Source of the DNA: Neospora caninum Liverpool
Taxonomy: Eukaryota; Apicomplexa; Conoidasida; Eucoccidiorida; Sarcocystidae
Direction: 5' to 3'
Assembly (NCBI RefSeq): GCF_000208865.1
Contig: NC_018396.1
Coordinates: 2,716,101 to 2,780,100, forward strand
Length of the DNA: 64,000 nt
Positions 35,873-47,800 of the stretch are shown in pieces (within the stretch, counting starts at the first letter, position 1; every line of letters starts with the position of its first letter). The position numbers and the translations under genes are program-made. The notes beneath the pieces were generated by a model, which saw only the letters and a list, made by a program, of their open reading frames with translations, did not search any database and was not told the DNA's origin.

Positions 35873-37846
35873 TCACATTACATTTCGCCTCTGGTGGATC
35901 GTGGCAGCTGCTCTACTTTTGTAGAACCGATATATCTTATAGTTCCTGGATAGGGTGACTGGAATCATGACGCAACACCCACAGATTCCAAGAGCCAGAA
36001 AAGTAGCTATCAATATGATTGAAATCAAGATGTAATTTCTGTTGACAATTGAGCAGCCCGTTCCAAGCGCGTAGGCCTGGCACGTTGAATATCGTTCCCT
36101 GTCCATTCCAGCCACATGAAGCATATAAAGCTGTAGAGCAGTCGCAGTCACATTGTCCCCCCTTTGGTAGGGTTTCCCCGTCTCTAACAGGCCGAATCCA
36201 CATTCCCTCTCGCAATCGTAGGGCCACCTACGGAATGTTAAAAATTTATGCGTCGAATACGCGCACAGGATTCCATAAAATGCAGTGGTTGTGAGAGTGT
36301 ACGCGACCTTGTTAAGGAACTCCGGATCTCTGTTTTGACCTTCTACACATCCTCGGGTGATGGGATTCTGTGAATAGCTGCCCACTGAAAATATCTTCAG
36401 TAAAGAGCTTGTTCCTCCAGATGATGAGTCGTAATCACGTGATCCGCTAATACTTCTACTATTTCCGGAAAGCTGCAGCATCGATTGTGTAGAATTCCAA
36501 GAGTTTTCTCTGGCTTCAGGAGTCAGGTCATGGAGGCCATATGTAGAACGATCACCTTCGCTTCTTCCTTGTGAGAGAAGCAGATGGCTTGAAGGTTCAC
36601 CTCCATGTGAGACGAGCTCATTTCCTTGCTTCAATTGCCCCAGACGCATTCCGGCTGTGAGACGTGCCAGATGTCTTCTTGCTACAGGCGAGAGTCGGTA
36701 CGCCCTTCTGGAGAAACTGCCTTGCCACAAGGAGCTTATCTCATTTGCCTCCTCATTTTCCACTTCCCTTATCCGTTCCAACGAAACCTGTCTCGCCAGT
36801 CGTTGCAACGCGGTTGCTTGAAACTGCTCGGCCCATCTCGCCTGCTCTGAAGGCCACCCGTTTTCCTTATCCGACAAATTGACTGGATATGATTCTGCAC
36901 GGTGAGACTCTCCCTCTTTAATCCTTTCAGGTTTGATAACGAGCTGTCGCACTGGCTCCGAAGAGTTCTCGCTTTCCATGAATTTCTCGTGCTCCTGCAT
37001 GTCGGACGTCTGCAACTGCGCTGCGGTTAGCATCGTCGCCGCAGGTGAACTGCTCGATGAAGGCTTCCGGAGTCCCAGGGATTCATAAGGATCAACAATG
37101 CTAAAAGGCTCATCCTCCAGGATCCCTGTGCTCCTCGATTGCCTCTCGAGGTCCAATGCGCTGTTGATCGCCCTGTACATCCTAACGTAGTCACTCAATA
37201 ACGTGACGCTGAGCACCCAAACGACAGCCAGGAATACGAACAAACAAAGGCCTAAATATACGTATACCCCGAGCAGCGACTTCCATCGCGTAACCAGACC
37301 AGCTACACCGATGATCCCCGTCAAGACTCCGACGGAGATGAAGATCCCGCCAAATATCAGACTCGTATAGGAAAGGCTGAAGACAATCAGTATACCAACG
37401 GTCAGGAAGAAAATGCCTGACAAAAGAATCAGGCAGACAGCGTGAGGCTTTTTGATCTCTACTGGATGGTCCACAGGCTCGCTGGACTCCCTTTCACCTT
37501 CAGGTAAAACTCTGGACTTCGAACTGGGCCCAAGGATTGGGAAATCGTCTGCCGTCGGGCGACGGCTTGCGTGCAACGCATCCGGAAACCCAGTACGGGG
37601 CGTGTCGAGCGTATTCAGCAACTCGCCAAGAGGTGACTGTGTACTCAAGATAATCGGCGAAGATGGCGTTGCGATTTGCGCTGCTGTTGGCGCCCTTGCC
37701 TCTCCATTCCCAATGTTCGCTGCTGGATGGTGCGTTGCCGGTAGACGCTCACTGCTTCCGCCTCGAGGTCCTCGAATCAAGGGGCTGTCGCTACCGGTGA
37801 GCCGCACAGGCGGCACATCAGCGTTCTCTGCAGAACTTGGAATCAT
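35873..37846 (-). CDS. Four-TM membrane protein, tetraspanin-like topology
   Basis: Single-exon frame of 657 residues. A disordered N-terminal region of about 130 residues is followed by three closely spaced TM helices (about 133-156 CLILLSGIFFLTVGILIV, 160-186 SLIFGGIFISVGVLTGII, 190-217 VYLGLCLFVFLAVVWVLSV). Next comes a segment of roughly 390 residues that is charged in its middle and Cys-bearing near its end (CERECGFG and other Cys), then a fourth TM (YILISIILIATFLALGICG) with a short basic tail. Three TMs, one large loop and a last TM is the tetraspanin arrangement, and Cys in the last part of the loop fits. However, the classical CCG is absent and the loop is several times longer than normal. 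Family membership is inferred from topology. There is no N-terminal signal; the first TM would act as anchor. Confidence 0.75.
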   Translation of the reverse strand: MIPSSAENADVPPVRLTGSDSPLIRGPRGGSSERLPATHHPAANIGNGEARAPTAAQIATPSSPIILSTQSPLGELLNTLDTPRTGFPDALHASRRPTADDFPILGPSSKSRVLPEGERESSEPVDHPVEIKKPHAVCLILLSGIFFLTVGILIVFSLSYTSLIFGGIFISVGVLTGIIGVAGLVTRWKSLLGVYVYLGLCLFVFLAVVWVLSVTLLSDYVRMYRAINSALDLERQSRSTGILEDEPFSIVDPYESLGLRKPSSSSSPAATMLTAAQLQTSDMQEHEKFMESENSSEPVRQLVIKPERIKEGESHRAESYPVNLSDKENGWPSEQARWAEQFQATALQRLARQVSLERIREVENEEANEISSLWQGSFSRRAYRLSPVARRHLARLTAGMRLGQLKQGNELVSHGGEPSSHLLLSQGRSEGDRSTYGLHDLTPEARENSWNSTQSMLQLSGNSRSISGSRDYDSSSGGTSSLLKIFSVGSYSQNPITRGCVEGQNRDPEFLNKVAYTLTTTAFYGILCAYSTHKFLTFRRWPYDCERECGFGLLETGKPYQRGDNVTATALQLYMLHVAGMDRERYSTCQAYALGTGCSIVNRNYILISIILIATFLALGICGCCVMIPVTLSRNYKIYRFYKSRAAATIHQRRNVM

Positions 37847-39815
37847 GATGAATGAATACTATACCCTCTTCTGAGTACGCTGACAGCTCCAATAATACAC
37901 AGCACAGCGGTTGACTGGATTGACTCCTTAAAGTAAGGGAAAACTTTCGAATCAAGCAAAAACTGACCATGGAAACATGGATTTCCGCAGTTCTCAGCGG
38001 CGCTTGCCTCTAGCGCTGTAAGGATAAAACTTCCTTCTAGACCACTCGATGAGGGGGGGAAGCCAAAAGAGAGGGAGTCTTTCAGTCCAATCGGCTCTCC
38101 AAGGAGGCATATAATGGAAACGCACAAACTGCCAGTAGCCACTGAATCTGAACAACGCCACCTCACCTTGACTTGAAAAGCCCAAAAGTGTGCTGGGGTC
38201 TGGCGCTGTGCAGATGCAGAAAGACGCCGATTTCGCTTGTGCTCAAACGGATTTTTTGCGGAACGTCCAAGGATTTTGTAGCCGGTTCCGACAGTTACAC
38301 ACAAAAAACATTAAAAACGTGACAAGGTTGTATCCCTAGCTAGGGTTCTGACAAAAGCTGTTCACGAAGAGGACGACTGACGTGGGCTGCAACGGTCAAA
38401 ACGCGTGGTCGCCAGGCAGACCTGTGGTCATGAGTCTGCTCGGGTTCCTGATTATGCTTGCAGCCAGCTAGGCATCGAATGGCGGCGGGCGATTGAACGA
38501 GCCGAGGCAGCCGGTGCACCCTTCTACCTTGTTTATCGGCCACCAGATCAACATTTTGCTTTTTAACAAGACCACTGGCCATGACGTAAAGTGTTGCGTT
38601 TCAGACCAGTGTCACTCACCCTGAGCCTTCTCGCCGCAGCGATGTTCCCCCATTTGCGTGAGGACCCCTTGCCCACCTGAGCAGGCTGTCGCCAGACATG
38701 GAAGAGGGAGAAAAAATTCGGGGATGGAGGCACTAACTCGGGTCCAATATGCTTTTCACCGAGTACATAAGGAAGTAGTTAAAAGAAGCTAAACCCAGCA
38801 CTGGTAGCTTTAAGACTACTACTCCTCTCTGGCAGACACAAACCAGCGAAAACAGATGTCCGAGAGCAGACCACGAGTACACGGCAGAATGTGACACAGG
38901 TGGCTTATTTCTTCAGCCCGACGTTGTGCGGCGTGGAGATACCAGGACCGTCATCTTCTCCACCACGAACGAGAACCTCTCCTTCTGTAAGCACACTTTC
39001 ACTACCTGCGTAGTCTGATTTCCACAACTGCACACACCGACCAAGTACAGACAAGAGGCTGTTCAACAGACAGATGCAGGTTCGAATACGCCAAAGGACT
39101 GTGTCCCAGTAGGGTACAAAGCTTCTTCAATACCTCGTGAACGCCCCCCTAAAGACCATCCTAGTCATCCCTCACCAGCCTCCTTCCCGTCTGCCAGGGG
39201 TACAGCGACGGGTCAGCTAAGGAAGAGGGGGGGGTGTCGAGCTACGTCGAGCCGGGCAAGTTTGGCGACTGACGAGCGAAATTGAAAGTAGCGAACACAC
39301 AGCTACACTGTATGAATGTGTCGAATTCACACCTTCTGCCGTTTGTTGCTCTGACAGAAATCGTGGCGATTTCGGTTCTTTGTTTCCAATCTTCGGTTAC
39401 ATTTTTTGTTAGACCCACTCAATCGGTAAGAAGTCGCCAAAAGGTGTCCCCAGAAACTAGCCTCTATAAAAAAATGAGCCCACCAGGAATCAGATCTCTC
39501 TTCTCAACGCAGTGAATCTGCAGAGTAGCTCTGACTGGAGCTGCGTCCTAGGGACCCTCTACGTGTGAGTTGCGGTAATTTGAGAAGAAGAGGAAAGTTT
39601 TGTCTTTTCCGGACTGGGTTCAGGTTCTGTAGTCTTCTTTTGGTGTAGTCACAGCACGGAAAACGAGCTGTTGTTTCGCTTTTTGTCCAAAACCGCTAGC
39701 GCTTTTCATGATCACCTTTGACTTCCGCTGAGCTCGACAAGAGAGGCTTGTTCTCGATTTAGGCTGACGTTTTTGGTATTTCGTTTCTTCGTTTCTTTGT
39801 GGCTCAACAGCAACG
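37847..39815. other. Intergenic between divergent genes
   Basis: Shared upstream region of the tetraspanin-like gene (minus) and second peroxidase (plus). Frames are short and have no motifs. I see no repeat or RNA gene. Confidence 0.5.
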
Positions 39816-42109
39816 ATGGAAGCCTCGAATACGCAGGCTGGAGATAGAATTGTCTTGCCAGCAGGCAATATCGGGGGGGCCGCCGTAGAACGGTCAGAAG
39901 AGATCCCTGATCTCAGCCCCGTCATTCGGCAGGTTGACATCATAGAAGAGAAGACTTCCGGAGATAGCGACGAGAGATTTGTTAAGATCGTGGTGAAGGA
40001 TTTCGAAGGACAGGAGCGGGGAACCTTTAGTTCCCATCCTGAAATCATCCCCAGTGTTGTTTCCGATGTTGGACCTGACTCTATTCCTGCTGCTTTCGTT
40101 ACCATACGAGCACGTGATCTGGATGGAAATGAACACTTAATGGACGAATATGACGGCAAGGTACTCGCCTGTAAAAGCCTGAAAACAAGAGCATATCGAT
40201 AAAGCATTACTATGTTGTCCTGAGAGCAGTACATCGTCACCGGGGAAGGATTTCCGCTCCATTGCGGTTACAGAGTGACGAACGGAACTCCAGGACAGTA
40301 ACGGGTCTGCCGCATATTCTAACTCCTCCGTTGGGGATTAAACATACAATAGCGGTTTTAATTCCGTTCGATGACAGAAAACATGTGAGCTTGCTCGTTT
40401 TCCCCTTGTAGCCACTTTTTTCCACTGGCGACGGATAATCATCGATCATATACCGGTGTACACTTCTAGAATCGCCTTATTGACAACGCTGTGACTCGTA
40501 TTTCTACGGAATGAATCTCGTAAAAGAAAGACACCTGTCAAAAATTTGTCTAAATATCTGACGTGGCACGACGGTCATAGGTTCCTGTCTGGAAGGAGCG
40601 GGAAAGAGGTAGTAGCAAAATTTTTGCAGCCAGTATATGTGTCATATTTATGCATGCACGGCATCGGCGTTGTCGTTCTTCATCAAGTGTTTCTCTGGGT
40701 TGTGCTCTTCTGTCGACTGCCCCAAGGTGAAGCTCGTTACCAACATCGCATCGCTATGCGACACCGCTAGGACGAATTACGACGAGTTGCGGCAGCTGTA
40801 TGACAGGTTTCTACCACAAGGGTTCGAAGTAAGAACATATTCTGTCCTTAACTGTGGTTACTATTTCCGCGCGAGCTGTGTGGCAAGAAATACTCGAGCT
40901 TTTCAGGGTCGGTCCATAAGGCGCATATACAAATAGTTACCTATTTATGCCGGCACCAACATAGGCGCATGCTCGTCCATTGCACACAGAACGACACCAT
41001 ATACATGCATGATACCCATTCGTAACACACTCATTGTTTGACGATCTTTCGGCGAACTAGCCTTTTGGCGGATAAGGCTGCAGTGGACACATGAGTATTA
41101 GCTTTTCACATGCCACATGAACGAATGAAGATCATGTCAGTCTTTTACGGCGGTGCGGAAATTGGTGTAACCCCTCAGTTGTAACTCTAGTTATACGGCT
41201 CAAACACCGGCGAAAGGAAAGACGAAAAAGGAAGTGAAGGGCTTTGTGTAATAGCGTTACTGTCTATCTTGTGCAACTGCCGCCAGATACTGGGTTTCCC
41301 TTGCCAGCAATCCATCCGCGAAGAGTACGCACATCCGAAAGACATCAAGGCGTTCCTTGCCGACTACAACGTGGCCTTTCCTGTTTTTGAGATGGCAGCC
41401 GTGAATGGACCAGAGACTCATCCAGTCTTTCGTTACTGCAAGTGGAATAGCGACGAGGTACGCAACGCAACAATGTTGGTGGAAGATGCTTCTTGTTCCC
41501 ATGTATATTTTTACCTCAAAACACACCACACGCTCCTGCGCGACTGTACAGAGACGGAGGAACAACAATGCGAGAGGCAGGGAAAGAACGCACATAAGTG
41601 GAACAAAAGCACAGATAAATTGTAGTAGGACTTGAGAAAATACACAGATCCCGTGGCAGTCATGTTGCCTCTGAAAAGTTGATGACGCAAGACGAGACAT
41701 TCATATTGTTTCCGCTAAGGTGGTATCCAAACAGGTCAGAGGTTCAACGAGTGTCTTCGTTGACTTTACTGTAGGCAACTGCATATCTTCTACCGCATAC
41801 GCACCCGTCACTTTTTGATTACCTACTCTCTCTCTACCCGCTCCCTCCCCCTACCGTTGCCGTGTGCCTCCGCAGTTTTACAGAGACGGCAAACTCACTA
41901 ATCTCACGGGGACTTTCGGAAAGTTTTTACTTGATCGAGATAACAGGGTATACAAATACTATCCACCGGAGGCAAACCCCCTTCTCCTGGTAGAGGACAT
42001 CAAGAAACTTCTGAATGGGGAGCTTAAAGGCAGGATACGAGGCTCCGATGGAATCATGTATCAGGAACCAGGAAGTATTCCAAAGGAAGACCACAGAAAC
42101 TGGTCATAG
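39816..42109 (+). CDS. Glutathione-peroxidase-like paralogue, probably not a classical peroxidase
   Basis: Second member of the peroxidase pair, 283 residues. Exons are 39816-40160, 40727-40828, 41287-41457 and 41876-42109. Exons 2 and 3 have exactly the same lengths (102 and 171) and phases as in the upstream paralogue, so they share a gene structure. It keeps the cysteine (NIASLCDTA) and Gln (LGFPCQQS). The Trp-Asn pair is replaced: the paralogue has GWNYGKFLL where this has TGTFGKFLL. The loop after the Cys also lost the usual GLT. An N-terminal extension of about 80 residues is acidic and contains FVKIVVKDFEGQ, which echoes FVTIRARDLDGN at the start of the domain. With Trp and Asn missing, activity is doubtful; a sensor, structural or diverged role is possible. 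Exon 2 uses a CCCAAG acceptor. Confidence 0.88.
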
Positions 42110-44837
42110 AAGATGAAAACCTCTTCTAAACCCATTCAGAGGGAAGCGGAATGTTTTCTCTTTTCGCAGTTCTGCATCCAAAGCGGTGGGCCGCACGATT
42201 CCAAAGAGAGGGAATCTGAATGCACTATTAGTCTGCGTGTAACATGAGAAGATTGTGGTTTTCTGCGAAAACATGATTACAGTATCAGACTGCCTGTTCC
42301 TGTTGCGGTGACGTATGACTAGAAGTGCATCTACTCATGCATTTGTTTATAGTGTATATATTCCCAGCGGATTTTTCGTGGGTGGAGACCGGCGTCGTTC
42401 TTCCAAGCTTCTTGTAGCGGGCCACTGGATTGGAGCGCGTTAAGGGTTAGAGGTCTTCTTTACATTTTGTATGTTAACGGTTTCATGTAGGGAAAAGGGA
42501 TACGCTTACAAGGAAGACTCTTTGGTTCACCCGCTGTTGGTGTAAGGTCTACCATTCGTGGGCACACAGGAGGCTGATAGTTCATTTCTTCATAATGACG
42601 AAACCACACGCCACATTATGCGGTCAGCAGAGATTCTTCGAGGCGGACGAATTACCATTTTCTGTTTCACTCCGAAACACTTGCCCGCGCCACCGGCTAC
42701 AGTCCCCTGTAGTTCTTGAGAGAAAGCTGCCAGTTTCAGAGTTTTACCACTTCTAACCCTCTATATCCGCGTCTTGTCGTAACCATAACTTCGCTATACC
42801 GTTGTGATGCCCAGGAATCACACGAAAAAGAAAAGCGGGTATATACGTATTTGACTATCTAGTCCCTACTTATGCATCTGCATATATTTTTGTGGCCAAA
42901 AGGTGGATACAGCACCGCGGAAATGAGTCAAATCCATTGCAAGCTATATTTTTAGGCCACTCGCTCGCTATTCTGTGAGATCGCTATCGCGTTCGCGTTT
43001 TCTGCCCGTATCTTCAGCCAACAACTTCTCTGTGTTTCGTCTGGACGACGCGAGTCCTACGTACAGATTTTTGCCCACATTACACGATGTCGTATTCATT
43101 TCAAGCGAACAGAGACGGGATAATAGACGAGGAAAGTCTTACTCTGAAACTGCTCGGTTTGCTCGATGACCCCCCCATATGACAATGCCAGCAGACGGGC
43201 ATCTGTGTGCTGATGGTTCATATGATCATTCGATTGACAGGAAAAGCATGGTATCTTGTTTCAGCCAGATGCACTCAATTCATCATGTGCTGTTTGATAA
43301 GCAGTTTCTGGCGTACTCGAAGACTGCCACCAACTGCAATGCTGCTACACAACGTTGGCGGTCTGCCAGTGAGGCGACCCCTCTTGGGGTTGAGTGGATG
43401 TGCAGGAGCAGCCCAGTCGACTATCCTTGACTAAAAAAAAACAGCTGACCAATGAAGCAGGGCAGCTCCCTACGAGGGTGTTGAACACACTCTTCTTGTC
43501 AAGAATACTTGACTCTGGTAAACCGAAAGGCACTGCACCTGAGAGACGACATTGGCGATGGCCGTTGCGGTAATGGCCGACAATGTACATACACTAGCGT
43601 GCCCCCCTCCATATATCAGCATACGTTCAATTCGCAGGGGGCCTCTAAGTCGTCAGTTTTGTGCCATACATTCGCGTGCTACGAGTCACCTTTCTTATCG
43701 CAACCTCATACAAAAATGATTTGCTCGCTGTCGTTCCGGGGAACTGTTGCTAGCTTGCAACACAACCGAGTGGATTCCCGCGCGCATGTCTCAAGCGACT
43801 TATCGTGCGTTCACACTGCGACAGCCGAGAGAACAACGAATCGGCACGGAGATTTTTCTTCTGATCCTTGATCCAGTCTGTGCAGAAATTTTAATCGCGC
43901 TAAAAAGCCACCTGCGGGCCATTTTATATGTTCTTTTCTTCGACAGACCGTGCGGACGCGACTGAGTTGAATCCAAAACGTTGCAGCGTGGTCCCGTCCG
44001 CTCCGCGGCATGCAAATTGCTTCGCCGAACTTTGAGGCCGAATTTCCGTCGCGTTTCTCCCCTCCGCTCACGCGCTGGTGTGCCAAGAATATGCTGTTAC
44101 TGCTTCTCGTGCCTGGTTCGCGCAGTCCGGTTTCCTGTGTAGGTCCGCTGAAGACAACTACTTCGTGCTGGACTGGTACCCGCCTGTCAACGTCGTTTCT
44201 GCGTCGCTCTCTAAATAGCTTGCCTCCAGAAGGGTGTGCTGTCGTTCACGAATAGTCGTTGGAACACTGATTCCCTCGCGCAGAGTCGGCTGCCTTTGTC
44301 AATAATTGTGTCCGTATAGGTCTGCTCGTGTTTTGGAGTCCTTACGTGGCCGAGAGAATATAGTAGACAAGCAGTAGCCCTTGGACAACCGTCCTTTCTT
44401 TTCTGCCCTTCTGGTTACTCAAAGTCACTTACCCGTCACCGCTCGTTACCAAGCGTCCCCCTTCCCCCACACAGTTCCCGGCACCGGCAGGAATCGGATT
44501 CTTGGGAGCTGCTGATCGCCAATAGGAGCCAGCGCTGGCTGCTTGACTGTCGCCGGAAGCGTTTGCGAACAGCCCCAACAGTGCGTCAGGCAAAATTGGA
44601 AACAGAGAGACAAGGCTGCGCAACGAAAAGAAAGACCACGCTGGATGCGCCCGTCGCGCGTTAGCTTGTCGGAAGCGCGCATCGAACCGACAATGACTCT
44701 CCGCCGGTTATTTCTTTGCGCGACATTCACGCGATAAATACGGGGTCTGCTGTCAGTGTCCGATACTGGCAACTCCAGGGACACCTCAGTCACAGACGCT
44801 CCTTTGTCGTCCAGCGAGTTCGACGCGGGCGGGGAAA
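42110..44837. other. Intergenic, no gene seen
   Basis: Peroxidase-paralogue 3' flank and metalloprotease 5' flank. Short frames at 42975-44260 overlap, with no motif or splice frame. A CTCAAAGTC...GCAGGA stretch near 44.4-44.6 kb is GC-richer but shows no gene. Confidence 0.45.
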
Positions 44838-47800
44838 ATGGCGGGCTCCGTGCGCATCGACGCGCGAGGAATGTGAGTTTTCAGCCCCCCCTTTGTGAAC
44901 CTTTCTCCCCCCTCGTGCCTTCAGATACTTTGGATTACGCTTTCTTTCCAGTTTCGTCCTCCACAGGCTTCGCGATGGCAAGCTGTCGTGGTACCTGAGC
45001 GATGTTCCGGTTTTGTACTGAGGCAGGCACCCAACACTATGGATGCTTCTTCGCATCATTGTATGCCTGTCGACTTTCGTGTTTGCGTTTGGATGCCCAA
45101 AACAGAATTTTTGCTTTCCATGGAAGTGGGTACCTCTCAGTTCAGCACATCGTAGACAGATAAAAAAGCTCCACTCGGAAAGTGTGTCCGAACTGCGGCA
45201 TATGAAGAAGGACTGGCGGAGCGTCTCCCGCTGGAGATCATAAGCTGCGATCGCGTCGAAAATTCGACTTGTTACACATGGAGCGCTTACAATGACTTTC
45301 GAAAAAAGGCGATACAGCTGGGTAATGCGTTTCCAGAGAACGGGAGGGGGTTATGTTTCCCTTTCTTCGGTTTTTTCCTGGGAAAGCCGTCAGTTTCTCT
45401 CTGCCTCTGACATCTTTTTTAGGATCATCCGGGAAGGCCAAGATCCTGAACTAGGACGTCCTCTCCGCACGGCGGCCTCATCCCATGGAGCTAATCTTCA
45501 AGCATCAGAAAGAACGCTAGAAGAGCGACCTTTGTCGAGCAGATCACGCCACAACGCGGGCGTTCTCGGCTGTCTTCGGCGGACCTTTTTCAGGCCCTTT
45601 TGTTGCTTTCCTGACGCTGCGGCGTCGCGACCTGAGGGCGCTTATGATGCGTGCTGGGTGCCCCCCATTCTCGGTCTTGCTCCAGTCTTCTGGCTTACCA
45701 TTTTCGCGACAATTGGATTCGGGGTAGCCGCGCACTTCTATTGGCAACCTGTAAGTTGCGAAGTGTGCAGCGTTCTGGAGGGGAACCGAAACAGAAACAG
45801 ATGCGTCGATAGCAGCAAACTGGTCCGCACTTTTTGGATTGCCCGGACGCTGCACGATTCTGGGTGGTGTTGGGCACCTGCCGCTGACGCTGCCTCTTTT
45901 AGCTGACTGTACTCAAAGTCAGGAGTAAAGACACCCGGTTGGCAGTGGCGAGAAGGCTCATTGACAGGGACACAGCGTTTGGTCGGCGTCGTGTGCGTTG
46001 TGCCTACGCCAGATAGTTCTGGAGAGACTGTGTGGACGAAAAAGACACTTGTAGGGTAGACACGCCATTCACGGCAGCTGCCGAGCGGCGACGCAGAGAT
46101 CAGCTGTTTCGGCAGGCACAAAAAGGCAAATGTCGACGGTTGCTGGAGGTGGCTTCTTCCCTTACTGCTGTGCCCAGTCGTGCAGTTTCCGTTTATTCGT
46201 TGTGTGTGCCTTTAGGTTATCCTCACAGGTTTTGTCGTCTTCGGATACATTCTCTCCGTTGCTCTCCACGAGTTCGCTCATGCGGCGACTGCGTTCAAGG
46301 GCGGGGATGAGTCTGTTGTCTACTCGGTGAGTCCAAAAGTAGCAGAGGAGTTCCGTTCTGCCGTCATAGAGACAAGAGATGGGGCGGAATCCTGGTGCAT
46401 GTGCACCGAGGCACTTCCCGCTGGCTCTCAAAATGAAGGAGAGACTCGCAGGAATTCGGGGCAGGATGGCCTGCTCACCTGTTCAGCCAGGCTGGAGGAG
46501 GGTTTTAGAACGGCGGCAGATACTCTAAGCCGGCTCTTAGGGCTTCTTGTAGACGCCGCACAGTTTTGCAACCACGCTGTGGCTGGTGACTGTTGCGTCG
46601 GATCTCGAATTCCGTGTGCCTAGACCTATCGTCCATACCTTTACCCGTACGCGTAGCTGCTCAGCCCAGTATTCCGCGAGTGCTCGTTTCCCGCATATTT
46701 ATACATGTATATACATATATATAGATATACATATATATACATACACATATATATACATATACATATATATACATATACATATATATACATATAGCATGAT
46801 TAGAGATGGGCCACTAGGGCCAGTAAGAAGAAAACACCGTCGCAGACGTGTGCGTCTCTGTTTTCACTCTCCGTGGTTTGTTTCATTTTTCATGCCCGCG
46901 GGCAGGAACTAGCTCTGCAAGTGCCGAAGCGTTTCCTTTCTGGGTGCTCGCAGGGGTACCTCACGCTCGACTACTTGAGGTACACGTCACCTCTCTTCTC
47001 CCTGGGCCTTCCTCTTCTCTTCCTTCTTCTCGGCAACGTCGCTCTTCCCGGCGCAGCGGTGACTATTCAGGTGAGAAAAACAAACGATCCGTGCGCACCG
47101 TCTGCGTTCCCGTGCCGGCAGAAGAGCTGTGGCACAGCTTCGCGTCTAGGTTGCGAATGCACTGTGCATGCACCGACACCGCAGAGCCGGCTCCAAGATG
47201 CTTGAGTGGCTCTGTTAGAGACGGAAGTCGAGCAACGCCAAACGTTTGGTGTCCAGAAAGGCCGTTGCTTTAAACGCGGTGGCGGGAGCGTCTGAACTCG
47301 CCAACACCATGCGTGAGGGTGCGCGCCTCGCGGCGTGGACAAGGGGCCCTGAAAGGGACGTAAGAGGCCTGCAAAGGGACACGGTCGAGTGCCGAAGGAT
47401 CTTCAGCTCAGTACCAGTCAAACTTGGCACTGGACATGCGTTTGAGGGAACGTCCTGCCGAAATAGGAAAGGCGCACCTCGTCAGCTTTCTGACGAGAGC
47501 AGTATGTGCCCAGTCCAGGCCGAACGTCATTTCTACGGCAAAACACACATTCTCAACCCTTTTCTTCTCAACCCTTTTCAAATCTGTTTCGAGAGCCTGC
47601 GGTAGGCGGGGCTGTCTATCCGCTGCCTGCGTCTTTTTTTTCGAATCGGACACCGATGCGTTTGACGTGTCTCTGTCTCTGTGCAGCATTCGAGCCTCCG
47701 CGGAGCCAAGTGGAAGACCCTTACAGCACTGGGTGAGACCTTGCAGGGTGTCGAAAAGTTTCTGTCGTCCACACGAGAAGACGGTTCTGGTGACGGCGGT

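Noticed and set aside
46586..46912. 108-codon plus frame with Ile/Tyr repeats
   Set aside because: Translation of the TA-rich intron repeat.
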